DNA of 64,000 nt from Sulfobacillus sp. (lineage in GTDB: Bacteria > Bacillota > Sulfobacillia > Sulfobacillales > Sulfobacillaceae), in assembly GCA_027309085.1 (NCBI GenBank), contig DAIDDL010000008.1:28272-92271 (forward strand). Direction: 5' to 3'. Within the stretch, counting starts at the first letter, position 1; the number at the start of each line of letters is the position of its first letter. A program made the position numbers and the translations under genes. The notes beneath the pieces are model-generated. The model did not search any database. It was not told the DNA's origin and saw nothing but the letters and a program-made list of their open reading frames with translations. This document shows, piece after piece, positions 16,976 to 25,581 of the stretch.

Positions 16976-17803
16976 ATGTCAGAGACCAGGGACGCACCTT
17001 CAATAAGACAGGAACATGCAAGAACCGTTCCGGATGCGGAAACCATCTATGAATCCGTCCGCGAGCGGTATGCAGAGATTGCCCTGAGCTCAGGCTGCGG
17101 GTGCGGCCCGAGCTGCTGTGACGGCGCGAGCGCTGCGGGCACCTCACTGGAGCTGGGATACGGGCTGGATGATGTCACTGCAGTTCCGGAAGGAGCCAAT
17201 ATGGGGCTGGGATGCGGCAATCCGCAAGCGATTGCCGCGCTCCAAGCAAGAGAGACCATGCTGGATTTAGGCAGCGGCGGGGGATTTGACTGTTTTCTCG
17301 CCGCGCGCCAAGTAGGTGAAGCGGGCGCCGTGATAGGGGTGGATATGACGCCGGCCATGGTCGCCAAAGCACGCAGGAATGCGGAGCTCGGATCTTATGA
17401 AAATGTCGATTTCCGCCTGGGCGAGATCGAGAATTTGCCAGTCAGGGACCAGAGCATCGACTGCGTTATCTCCAACTGTGTGATCAACCTTTCGCCCCAT
17501 AAAGAACGCGTCTTCCAGGAGGCTTTCCGGGTGCTGAAATCTGGAGGCCGGCTAGCCATTTCCGATATCGTGGCCACGGCGGCATTTCCTGATGACTTGC
17601 GCCAGGACATGAATTTGCTGACGGGCTGCATGGCGGGCGCATCTCTGACCTGGGATCTCGAATCCGCTCTCAAAGCGGCGGGATTTCAGCAGATCAAGAT
17701 CCTTCCTAAATCGGCCAGCCAGTCCTTTATCAAAACCTGGGCGCCAGGCTCCAATGTCAGCGACTACCTAGTGTCAGCGACCATTGAGGCCGTCAAGCCC
17801 TGA
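16976..17803 (+). CDS. arsM: Arsenite S-adenosylmethionine methyltransferase
   Basis: A 275-residue protein starting at the ATG at 16976 after GGGGA. The SAM site LDLGSGGGFDCFLAA lies near residue 95. Three cysteines align with the arsenic-binding set of ArsM: Cys in LGCGNP, Cys in SNCVINL, and Cys in LTGCMAG. A further CGCGPSCC cluster near residue 42 resembles the N-terminal cysteines of prokaryotic ArsM. It methylates As(III) stepwise to mono-, di- and trimethyl species in the cytoplasm. Downstream of arsR; the ArsP-like permease at 430 could export methylated products. Confidence 0.92.
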   Translation: MSETRDAPSIRQEHARTVPDAETIYESVRERYAEIALSSGCGCGPSCCDGASAAGTSLELGYGLDDVTAVPEGANMGLGCGNPQAIAALQARETMLDLGSGGGFDCFLAARQVGEAGAVIGVDMTPAMVAKARRNAELGSYENVDFRLGEIENLPVRDQSIDCVISNCVINLSPHKERVFQEAFRVLKSGGRLAISDIVATAAFPDDLRQDMNLLTGCMAGASLTWDLESALKAAGFQQIKILPKSASQSFIKTWAPGSNVSDYLVSATIEAVKP

Positions 17804-18115
17804 ACTGTTAAAGCCCGCTGCCCAAACTTTGTGAAATTCGCAGGGATCTGCGGCTGTGACGGGGCAGGCGGCGTCCCTGCAGGCTAGCGGGGCGCCCCGG
17901 CCGTCGACAGATGTCCCGCCCATCCATAAAATGGAAAGATGGCGTAGTGTATGGGAGTCAGGGAAGATCGGAACACTTGCCTGGCGGGCGGATAGTGGTT
18001 GCCACCTGCAGATCAGGAAAAATTCGGGTATGTTGCGGCAGGCAGGCTCCTGGTGCTATAATCACCAAGTTATAAACGGCGCACGAATCCATAACATCGC
18101 ATAGGGGGTGATTGC
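17804..18115. promoter_or_regulatory. Intergenic region with promoter for the next gene
   Basis: No gene is seen. TTGCGG at 18033-18038 and TATAAT at 18057-18062, spaced 18 nt, form a likely promoter 54 nt before the start at 18116. The remainder is GC-rich with several short complementary stretches (around CCCTGCAGG and GGGGCGCCCC near 17875-17900), for which no function is recognised. Confidence 0.5.
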
Positions 18116-18988
18116 ATGTGGGAAGATTACTTGGAGCAGGCGACAGCGACGATCATGAACAAGTACCACAAGCGGCGGGCCCAGGCGAAAATCCGGCAGC
18201 AATTGCTTTCGGTCTGGGCGGAACAGGTCGGGGACGGTGGCGACACCTTTCAGGCTATGCAGACCGCGATGGCAGCACTGGGTGATCCCCGGGACATGGC
18301 GGTGAAGCTGGCTGAGCCCCTGCGCCAGCAAAGGGGATGGCTCTGGCTGGTTTCGGTGGCGCAGCTGCTGGCTGGCTTGGGACTTTTGGCCGCCTCTTTC
18401 CGGACGGACTCCCTGGCTGACATGGCGCTGGGCCGGGTCTTGACGGCCTGGGGTTTTTTCTCAACCAGTCTCAACAGTTTTCATCACAGCGGCCTCAAAC
18501 AGAACATCCGGCTGGCAATGCGCAACTGGCGTTTCAGCCTGAGCCATATGGCCTGGGCCCAGGGCATTGTGGTTATGGCAACGGCGGCGGTCTCCGGGAT
18601 ACTGGCGGCGGTTCTGTGCTCTCTGCCCTGGGCAGTGGTGCCTAATACGGTCTTCCACCCGGTGGCGGTATCGGATTCTCTCGGGCTGGTATTGTTTGGC
18701 ACCGCAGCGTGGGCCCCGTGGTGGCTCTTCCGCAAGCGCTTGCTGACCACTTTTCGGGAAATCACCTGGCAAATCTGGGCCGCATTGACAGCGACTGCCG
18801 TGTATACGGTGCTGTTGGTCTGGAACGGCAGTTTTGTTCCGCCGCCTCTGTTCAACTGGCAGCCTGAACTGTTCGTGTTGGGAAGTTTTGTTTCGTTTTT
18901 TGCATCACTGCGGATATTTGCGTTTTTTCTCAGCATCAAAGAACGCATTGAACCATGGAGCGATGACGAGATCCGCTCGGCTATCTAA
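18116..18988 (+). CDS. Membrane protein with N-terminal permease-prefix-like (HAAS-type) domain
   Basis: A 290-residue protein. Residues 1-70 are a helical cytoplasmic unit (LEQATATIM...QAMQTAMAALGDPRDMAVKLAEPLR), the pattern found in HAAS/permease-prefix domains that often act with PadR-type regulators. About six hydrophobic segments follow (residues 75-275). No transport motif is visible. A PadR gene was not found beside it. Its own promoter and terminator suggest a single-gene unit. Role unknown. Confidence 0.6.
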   Translation: MWEDYLEQATATIMNKYHKRRAQAKIRQQLLSVWAEQVGDGGDTFQAMQTAMAALGDPRDMAVKLAEPLRQQRGWLWLVSVAQLLAGLGLLAASFRTDSLADMALGRVLTAWGFFSTSLNSFHHSGLKQNIRLAMRNWRFSLSHMAWAQGIVVMATAAVSGILAAVLCSLPWAVVPNTVFHPVAVSDSLGLVLFGTAAWAPWWLFRKRLLTTFREITWQIWAALTATAVYTVLLVWNGSFVPPPLFNWQPELFVLGSFVSFFASLRIFAFFLSIKERIEPWSDDEIRSAI

Positions 18989-19043
18989 GAGAGCTCAGAG
19001 CGGGTGGGTTGCTGCCGGAGCGCATTGCGGCCGGTGAGTGGGA

Positions 19044-19079
19044 GGCGGTCCTTGCAGTGCCGGAGGGCGCCTTTTTTTT
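19044..19079 (+). terminator. Intrinsic terminator
   Basis: GGCG (19044-19047) and TCC (19049-19051) pair with GGA (19062-19064) and CGCC (19068-19071), leaving a small internal loop, and are followed by eight Ts (19072-19079). It ends the transcript of the gene at 18116 and precedes the oxidoreductase start. Confidence 0.7.
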
Positions 19080-19118
19080 AAGCCAATTCAGCCCGCATGG
19101 GCGGGAAGGGGGCCAGCA

Positions 19119-19994
19119 ATGGATCCGGTGGCAGTAGTGGGGGGAGGCCCTGCGGGCATCTCTTGCGCCATTTGGCTCAAGCGTCTGGGACTCGAGCCGG
19201 TCATATTTGACCGGGGGCGCCTGGGAGGGCAGCTTCACGATATTACCCTGCCGCTGCAAGACGTGCCGGGATTGGGGACGATTGCGGCGGGAGCGCTCGC
19301 AGCCAGGCTGGAAGAGCAGCTGCGGTCTTTGCACATACCCGTTAAGGAGGGCAAGGAGGCCGTGTCCTTCGACTCTGGCAGCAGCACTTTGGGCTGCAAG
19401 GACGGCACGTCCTATCCGGTGAGTGCGGTCGCCTATGCACCGGGACTCAGAACCCGGCAGCTGGCCGTACCTGGCCGGGAGGAGATCACGCGGCTGTCCA
19501 CCTCGGACTTGATAAGGGAGCGGATAGATGGGCTGATTGTGGTGGTGGGCGGCGGGGACCGGGCGTTTGAGGCCGCAATCCGCCTGACCGACGCAGGCCA
19601 GTCTGTGATCCTCGTCCACCGGCGGGCGCATTTTAGGGCCCGCCCGGATTTTCAGACCCAGGCCGAGAGGCGCCGGTTTCCGGTTTATGTGAATGCCACC
19701 GTACGCTCGGTGAGAGCGGGAGCCCAGGGGATTGAAGTGACCATCGAGCGCGGGGGGCGGCAGCAACGGGTGGCGGCTCGGTGCGTGCTGGCCCGCATCG
19801 GCATGGAGCCCGATATCCAGCCGGGTCTGTGTCCCGAAGCCCTGTCGGACGTCGTCCCTCTGTGGACGCCTGTGGGCATTCGGGTCTTGGGCGATGCGGT
19901 CTCCCCGGTTCCCTTCCGGTCCATTGCCACGGCGTTTGGGTCCGGCATGGTCGCAGCCAAGGAACTTGTCATGACTTTGTCCCGCACACCGTAG
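19119..19994 (+). CDS. FAD/NAD(P)-dependent oxidoreductase (thioredoxin-reductase-like)
   Basis: A 291-residue protein; ATG at 19119 follows GGAAGGGGG. It has the FAD Rossmann motif VVGGGPAGI near residue 5, a second dinucleotide motif VVGGGDRAFEAA near 150, and the C-terminal GDA (near 264) that contacts FAD. The fold is that of the low-molecular-weight thioredoxin reductase family, but no CxxC redox pair is present, so it is more like ferredoxin/flavodoxin-NADP reductases (YumC type). It may supply electrons to ferredoxins; partner unknown. Confidence 0.82.
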   Translation: MDPVAVVGGGPAGISCAIWLKRLGLEPVIFDRGRLGGQLHDITLPLQDVPGLGTIAAGALAARLEEQLRSLHIPVKEGKEAVSFDSGSSTLGCKDGTSYPVSAVAYAPGLRTRQLAVPGREEITRLSTSDLIRERIDGLIVVVGGGDRAFEAAIRLTDAGQSVILVHRRAHFRARPDFQTQAERRRFPVYVNATVRSVRAGAQGIEVTIERGGRQQRVAARCVLARIGMEPDIQPGLCPEALSDVVPLWTPVGIRVLGDAVSPVPFRSIATAFGSGMVAAKELVMTLSRTP

Positions 19995-20024
19995 AATAGA
20001 AAGTAAGAAAGGGAGGGGCAGGAC

Positions 20025-20573
20025 ATGGTGGACGACATTATTGCCCAAGGGCTGGACGTGCTGTTTGTCGGCTATAATCCTGGGATATACTCGGACCGGG
20101 CCCGCCACCACTTCGCCGGGCCCGGCAATCTGTTTTGGGCTCTGCTGGCGGACAGCGGCCTCACGCCCTGGCGCTTGGCCCCAGATGAGGACCGGACGCT
20201 TCTGGTGTTTGGTCTCGGCATTACCAACATCGTCAGCCGCGTCACACCGGGGTCGGCGGACTTAACTCCCCAGGACCTCGCTGAGGGCGCCAAATGCCTG
20301 CAGCTGAAAATCCAGCGCCATGCGCCCCGCCTGGTCTGCTTTCTCGGCAAAGACATCTACCGCAGCGCCCAGGGACTCAAGCCGGCGGCCAAGGTGTCCT
20401 GGGGATACCAGGGACCGGGCCAGTTTGTCGCCCCGAACCCTTCCAGACGGTCCACCCTGGCTTACGGCATGCGGCTCCAGTACTTCCGGGCTCTGGCCAA
20501 CCTTATACGGTACGGGCCGGATCCTCATGCGTTTCATACAGGACCGCAAAGTGCTGGTGCTCAGCAGGGCTGA
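20025..20573 (+). CDS. mug: G/U mismatch-specific uracil-DNA glycosylase (Mug/TDG family)
   Basis: A 182-residue protein. The catalytic-loop motif GYNPGIYSDRARHHFAGPGN near residue 16 contains the catalytic Asn, and APNPSRRS near 136 is the DNA-intercalating segment of UDG family 2. It removes uracil (and ethenocytosine) opposite guanine, starting base excision repair; useful at high temperature where cytosine deaminates. Its last 71 nt overlap the convergent symporter gene. Endonuclease III lies elsewhere in the window. Confidence 0.87.
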   Translation: MVDDIIAQGLDVLFVGYNPGIYSDRARHHFAGPGNLFWALLADSGLTPWRLAPDEDRTLLVFGLGITNIVSRVTPGSADLTPQDLAEGAKCLQLKIQRHAPRLVCFLGKDIYRSAQGLKPAAKVSWGYQGPGQFVAPNPSRRSTLAYGMRLQYFRALANLIRYGPDPHAFHTGPQSAGAQQG

Positions 20574-21984
20574 TGCGCTTGCTGGTAGCCAGGCTGACAA
20601 TCATGAATACGGCGCCGTTGAGAATCAGGGCGGCGAATCCGGCGTTCATGCCTCCCACCACCCCGTGCCCGGTCAGGAGCAGGGCCGCGTCGGCCGCCCA
20701 ACCGGCAACCATGCCCCAGAAGGCGCCATACTTGGTGGCTCCCCGCCAGAAGAGTCCGCCGATGACAATGGCGGGAAAGAGCTGGGCAATGAAATCATAG
20801 GCCACCAGCAAAATCGCCACAAGCAGAGATGGGGCCCCGAGCGCCAGAAACAGGGCCAGGAATGTTAACGGAAACACCAGCAGCTTAGTGGCCCGGTAGA
20901 TGCGCGCGTCGCTCTGGGGGCGGTGCTCCGCCCAGACGTTTTTGGCGAGGAGAGACGCCGAGGTCATGATGATGGGACCTGCCGGCACCAGGGCTGCAAA
21001 GATGGCGGCCACCACGAAGAATGCGAAGAACGGGGTGGAAAAGAGGCGGCGGGCTAAGATGACGATGACGTCGTTGCCGTTTTGATGGGTGCCGAGTACG
21101 AGCAGCGCGCCGAATCCGACAATAATCACCGCGACCTTGACCAGCTGGTACACAGGCATGAATACGGCCTGGATCTTCAGCGAGCGCGGGCTGCGCGCGG
21201 TATACGCCACCCCAAACCATTGCGGCCACATCCACTGTCCCATTCCCGTCATGAGCACGGTGGTCACCAGCCAGAGCAGCCCGAAGTTTTTGGTTTTTCC
21301 GGGAAGGGTCATCACTGGCCCCAGATCCTTGCCAAAGGCGCGGAACATCGGGCCAAACCCGTGAAATTCATGATACGGAAACACAAGGAACAGGGCTCCG
21401 AGCGCCACGATCATGAACACGTCTTTCACTACAGACTGCCAGGCATTGCCCCGGATGCCGCCCACGTAAACAGCCGTCGCCAGCACAAAAAATCCTAGGA
21501 TGTCCGACCACATCACTGACAGGCGGCTGTGGCTGATCACGTGGAAAATGGCTCCCAGCCCGGTGATGTTCAGGTCAATATAGGCGATCATGATGATGGC
21601 CGTCGTGAGGGCCACAAACATTCCCAAGGCCCGGGACTGATAGCGCCCGGCCACGAAGTCGGCCTGGGTGACGTAGCGGAAACGCTTGCCGAGGATCCAG
21701 ATCAGGGGCAATATCATGAACCCCAGGGAATATGCCACGTCATTGAGGGCGACGTTGTAGAATACCGGCCCGCCTTTGGCGTAGGCATATCCCGCCAGAC
21801 CCTGGAAGGTGAATGCGGTGTAGATTTCTGTGCCAAGCAGGAACCACACGAGCCACGGGCCCATGTTGCGGCGGTTGACGAGCCACCCGGCCAGTGAGGA
21901 GCGTGATTCCCGGGCCCCTGACGCCATGCCGAGCACAGTGAGCAGGGCGACCCCAATGACGGCCGCGGCAATGACAATACCCAC
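20503..21984 (-). CDS. Sodium:solute symporter (SSS family)
   Basis: A 493-residue protein with about 13 hydrophobic segments. It has the SSS pattern: an early GWLVNRRNMGPWLVWFLLG region, GRYQSRALG after the third segment, and the central AALVPAGPIIMTSASLLAKNV loop, equivalent to the sodium-site helix in this family. Length is typical. The small DUF3311 gene sits 3 nt upstream, as is usual for the monocarboxylate/uncharacterised SSS branch. The substrate is probably a small organic acid, but this is not shown by sequence. Confidence 0.87.
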   Translation of the reverse strand: MGIVIAAAVIGVALLTVLGMASGARESRSSLAGWLVNRRNMGPWLVWFLLGTEIYTAFTFQGLAGYAYAKGGPVFYNVALNDVAYSLGFMILPLIWILGKRFRYVTQADFVAGRYQSRALGMFVALTTAIIMIAYIDLNITGLGAIFHVISHSRLSVMWSDILGFFVLATAVYVGGIRGNAWQSVVKDVFMIVALGALFLVFPYHEFHGFGPMFRAFGKDLGPVMTLPGKTKNFGLLWLVTTVLMTGMGQWMWPQWFGVAYTARSPRSLKIQAVFMPVYQLVKVAVIIVGFGALLVLGTHQNGNDVIVILARRLFSTPFFAFFVVAAIFAALVPAGPIIMTSASLLAKNVWAEHRPQSDARIYRATKLLVFPLTFLALFLALGAPSLLVAILLVAYDFIAQLFPAIVIGGLFWRGATKYGAFWGMVAGWAADAALLLTGHGVVGGMNAGFAALILNGAVFMIVSLATSKRISPAEHQHFAVLYETHEDPARTV

Positions 21985-21987
21985 GCG

Positions 21988-22203
21988 TTATTCATCTCCC
22001 TTGGGATTTTGGGCTCGATCGGTCAGATACAGAGTCCCCAGGATAACCGGGGTCAGCACGGGCACCAAGGCATACCAGAAGATGATGGCGGGCATACCCA
22101 AGATAAAGGGATAGACCCGGTTGAAGTAAATGACTGGGCCCAACAGGTAGAGCCCCGCCACCAGACCTACGCCTACCAGCCAGTTTCTCATGGCTGTGCG
22201 CAC
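21988..22203 (-). CDS. DUF3311 small membrane protein
   Basis: A 71-residue protein starting at a GTG at 22203, 8 nt after GGGAGG. Two hydrophobic helices (residues 8-26 and 32-56) with PVIYFNRVYPFILGMPAIIFWY are typical of DUF3311 proteins, which occur next to SSS symporters and are thought to be accessory subunits. The gene is 3 nt from the symporter start, so the two form an operon. Confidence 0.8.
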   Translation of the reverse strand: MRTAMRNWLVGVGLVAGLYLLGPVIYFNRVYPFILGMPAIIFWYALVPVLTPVILGTLYLTDRAQNPKGDE

Positions 22204-22253
22204 AGTAATCACCTCCCCGCCTCTATGGTTATGTGGCGGGGGCATGGCCCGTG

Positions 22254-23261
22254 TCAGGGGGTTATGGCAGACAGGCGGATAAATCCCTGGGAGGTTTGGA
22301 AAATGATGCCGGAGGGGCTTTGGCTGAAGAGGCCGGAGGACTGGGGCAGCGGGTGAAGGTGGCGGGTGCCCCACACCACCAGCTGGCCGGAAGGAGCGAG
22401 ATTATTGATCACCAGGTGCTGGTCAGACAGGCCAATTTGCGGTTTGAGTCCCGTTTGCCACCGGTACCAGGAAATGCCGCGGGGGTTTTTAACGATCACC
22501 AGGTAGGCGGGCAAGGCCGTAGGCCGTCTCATCATGACGGCCAAGGTCTGCCCATAGGAGAGAGCATCCACCATCTGCGGCCAGCGGCTGGGACGGACCG
22601 TGGCGACAGGGCTGGGGATTCCGGTCTGGAGGTTTTCCATGGTGATGCGTCCCCCATCATCGTAGACAAAGTCCTGACCGCCGAAAACAAATGGGTGGTG
22701 GCCGGCATTGGCGGCTCCTGACAGCCTTCTGATGGGGTAGGGACTGTGCACCAGTATGGCAGAGCCAAAGACGGTGGTGTAGTCAAAATGGCTGTCTGGG
22801 GTGAAATAGGGAAGACTGGCGCCGGCCATGAGGGTGCGGTGAAATTCCGGGGCGCTGAGCATCTCGATGGCGCCGCCGTCCTGCCAGGCCAGGCGCTGCC
22901 CGTTCGGGGAATAGATGAGGAAACCCACCGGGTTGGTGGGAGCGCCCGCCAGGTTGTCCTCTGACGCGCCGGCCAGCCAGCGGGCCTGCCCGTCATGGAG
23001 CACGTACGTGACGGCGCTGGTGCGCGTTATGGGGAGGTACCAGTCCGTGCCCGCCAGGTGTCCTGCCGGAAGCTGCAGGGCTTGGGTGCGGTCTTGGGCG
23101 GCAGAGCCCACGGTCAATTCCTGGCTCTGTTTAGGAGCAAGGATGGGATCGGCTGTCGCCCATTGTGCCACCGGGGTGATGCGGTTTTTGTGAATGGCGG
23201 CGGCGGCAATGGCCACCGCCACGACCAGCACGCCCAAAGCTGCCCACCATCTGCGTTTCAC
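22254..23261 (-). CDS. Membrane-anchored hypothetical, beta-propeller-like
   Basis: A 335-residue protein; the GTG at 23261 behind GAGGAGG is chosen over a longer frame of poor composition. Residues 5-25 are a membrane anchor; the rest is predicted outside. Repeating segments such as VGFLIYSPNGQRLAWQDGG and LAPSGQLVVWGTR read like PD40/TolB-like propeller blades. No enzymatic motif. A similar outer-surface architecture occurs in several other hypothetical proteins of this window. Confidence 0.58.
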   Translation of the reverse strand: MKRRWWAALGVLVVAVAIAAAAIHKNRITPVAQWATADPILAPKQSQELTVGSAAQDRTQALQLPAGHLAGTDWYLPITRTSAVTYVLHDGQARWLAGASEDNLAGAPTNPVGFLIYSPNGQRLAWQDGGAIEMLSAPEFHRTLMAGASLPYFTPDSHFDYTTVFGSAILVHSPYPIRRLSGAANAGHHPFVFGGQDFVYDDGGRITMENLQTGIPSPVATVRPSRWPQMVDALSYGQTLAVMMRRPTALPAYLVIVKNPRGISWYRWQTGLKPQIGLSDQHLVINNLAPSGQLVVWGTRHLHPLPQSSGLFSQSPSGIIFQTSQGFIRLSAITP

Positions 23262-23416
23262 AACATCCTCCTCGGTACCTTTGATTAGTGATAGAGTACC
23301 ACATCCCGGCGGACTTGACTGCTTCCCTGGCTTCACCAAAGCAGGCGGACGCCCCTCATGACCACGGTCATAAGGGTGTCCTTTGGCGGGGGACCGGCCC
23401 GCGTGGTGTGGCGCCG

Positions 23417-24688
23417 CTAGAGGTAAGGATCTTGGGGCAGCACAACCGATATCAGGTGGGCCATGCCGCGCATAATCTGGAGCCGGCTCTCGCTCCAGCT
23501 GTACGGGCCCATATAGTCCGCCCCTATCACGGCCCACACGGGGTTGCCCACAGGGAAAATGGCTATGGACTCCGGGGAGCTCAGAGATTTCATGACAGGG
23601 CCCTGCAATTCCCAGGGGGAGTCGCTGGTTTTCTGCAAGATGACAGCCGCTTTCTCCTGAAATGCGTTTACGGCAAAGGTTGGCGGGTCCCAAGGAATGC
23701 TATCCTGATAGGAGTGGCCGAGACTGAACACGGGAGCCAGGCCGCCGTCTGTGGCCCTCAGAAAAGTCATGGCGGTGGGCTGCAGAATTTTAAAGGCCGT
23801 CGCCATGACTGTCATGAGCTGTTCATGGGGGGATGCATTGCTCGTCGCCATATTTTCAATCATTAAGGACCAGTGCAGGCGGAAAGGATCCAAAGCATCC
23901 AAGGCCTGCGAGGACGATTCCAGGAGTTCACTTTGCCGGGTCTGTATCTCCTCAATGACGTGTCCGGGTGCTGAAACCATCCGGTTCCAGGCGCTGGGCC
24001 GGGCGAAATAGTAGCCCTGGCCAATTTCCACCCCCAGGTCAATGCATGTCAGCAACTCCTCCCGGGTTTCAATGCCTTCCGCAATGAGTTGAAAGCCCAG
24101 GAACTTGGCCATGTGGCTCACCGAGGCAATGAGGTTGCGCTTGACCGGATACATGTGGCATTCGGCGATAATGGACCGGTCCAGCTTTACGAAATTGGGA
24201 CGCACCGCCACCAGTTTTTCGAGGCCCGAGTATCCCGTGCCAAAGTCATCCAGGGCGATGGTGCCGCCCTGATTCCGAAACCCCTGGACCACGGGCTCAA
24301 TCACGCTCCCGAGCCAGTTTCCGCGTTCGGTGATTTCAATCACCACGGATCCGGGACGGGTGGCCCGCACCGTATCCTGGATGTCGGCATTGGTCAGCGA
24401 ATCGGGGTGCAGGTTGATGAACAGGGGGAAGGAAGGGGCATAGTCACGCAGGAAGCGGGCAATATGCTTGATGATGAGCCGGTCTACGCGGACCGCATGG
24501 CCCTGGACGCTGGCCTGGTGGAAAAATGATTCCACGGCCAAAGGATGCTGATTCCGGTCGACGGGCCGCGTCAACACTTCGAACCCTACAGGATGGCCGC
24601 TGGATAGGGCTAGCAGAGGCTGAAATGCCAGGTGAAAATGCGGATCGGTGTTGAGCCACTCTGAAATATCCAGAACGTGTATGGACAT
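23417..24688 (-). CDS. EAL-domain c-di-GMP phosphodiesterase with C-terminal GAF-like domain
   Basis: A 423-residue protein. Residues 15-250 are an EAL domain with the catalytic set intact: EVLTR (EAL variant, near 34), Asn in FINLHP, Glu in EITERG, DDFGTGYSGL, Lys in KLDRS, Glu in IAEGIET, and Gln in GQGYYFARP. It should hydrolyse cyclic di-GMP to pGpG. Residues 285-420 resemble a GAF sensor domain, placed unusually at the C-terminus. Cytoplasmic, no membrane segment. No clear ribosome site precedes the ATG. Confidence 0.87.
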   Translation of the reverse strand: MSIHVLDISEWLNTDPHFHLAFQPLLALSSGHPVGFEVLTRPVDRNQHPLAVESFFHQASVQGHAVRVDRLIIKHIARFLRDYAPSFPLFINLHPDSLTNADIQDTVRATRPGSVVIEITERGNWLGSVIEPVVQGFRNQGGTIALDDFGTGYSGLEKLVAVRPNFVKLDRSIIAECHMYPVKRNLIASVSHMAKFLGFQLIAEGIETREELLTCIDLGVEIGQGYYFARPSAWNRMVSAPGHVIEEIQTRQSELLESSSQALDALDPFRLHWSLMIENMATSNASPHEQLMTVMATAFKILQPTAMTFLRATDGGLAPVFSLGHSYQDSIPWDPPTFAVNAFQEKAAVILQKTSDSPWELQGPVMKSLSSPESIAIFPVGNPVWAVIGADYMGPYSWSESRLQIMRGMAHLISVVLPQDPYL

Positions 24689-24849
24689 AGGTTGGTGTTC
24701 GTGGAAGACTCCACTCTCTCCTTGCTTCAGAATACAACATGCTTATTGTGCCAGGACTATTGCGGGTTTGTCCATTTTTTGTCGATATTTGTCCGGAGAA
24801 TTGGAAGAAGTCGTGGCGAACGGTGTCCCGGTGCTGCGCCAGGGGGCAT

Positions 24850-25386
24850 TTAGGAGAGCCGGGCTAAAATCACCGGGATTATGTCATACAGGCTCTGCTT
24901 ATCCCGCGATCCAGTTTTGAGAGCATGCAAGGTGGGCACGGCAATCGCGCCGAAAAGCGCGTAGGCCAGCCATTCTTTGTTGGCAGCGGGCTCGCGCCCG
25001 TGGATGTAGGTGGCGACCGGTTCCAGTAGCCGGCTCAGGAACTGCCCCACCAGTTGTTCCCGGGAGCGGTCCCGCCAGGCTTCGCTCAGGAACAGTCCGA
25101 GAAATTCCTGCTCGTCCCAGAAGAAGTCGATCCACTGCCGGAGCAGGGTGTCGAGGGAGGCGCCTTGGCCCAGCACATCCGCCGTCAGAACTTGCAGATG
25201 GCCCGCCCGGGACTCTACTAGGGCAGTCCATATCGCCTCTTTGGATGCAAAGTGGTAATACACCGATCCTTTGGCGACGTGTGAGCGCTGGGCAATGCTG
25301 TCCACGGTTGCCCTGTCGTATCCTTGCTCCGAAAACTCCTGCAGCGCCGCATGCAATATGGCATCACGCGCATTGGATCTGGCCAT
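24850..25386 (-). CDS. TetR-family repressor
   Basis: A 178-residue protein with an N-terminal TetR helix-turn-helix (residues 8-55; DSIAQRSHVAKGSVYYHFASKE split as the standard motif) and a helical ligand-binding domain. A GAGGAG site precedes the ATG. It is divergent from topB, with 195 nt between starts, but a topoisomerase is an unlikely target, so it may regulate itself or a distant gene. The ligand is unknown. Confidence 0.87.
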   Translation of the reverse strand: MARSNARDAILHAALQEFSEQGYDRATVDSIAQRSHVAKGSVYYHFASKEAIWTALVESRAGHLQVLTADVLGQGASLDTLLRQWIDFFWDEQEFLGLFLSEAWRDRSREQLVGQFLSRLLEPVATYIHGREPAANKEWLAYALFGAIAVPTLHALKTGSRDKQSLYDIIPVILARLS

Positions 25387-25581
25387 CCGCTTTTGAGCTC
25401 CTCTTGGGTGCTTTGCTGCCTATAACATAGACCTCTGGAGGCTGTTGGGCAAGTCTAGCCCAACAGGTCTGGCACTTTACAAAAGAGTTGCAGAGAAAGG
25501 CGTGGCCCGCTTGTTCTTTTGCCGTGTGTCAGGATAGGATAGACGGATGCAAGAGAAATGGGGAAGAGCGGAGGCGCTTTA

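Noticed and set aside
18981..20111. Minus-strand frame of 376 codons
   Set aside because: It covers the flavin oxidoreductase gene on the opposite strand and has the Arg/His/Pro-rich composition of an antisense shadow.
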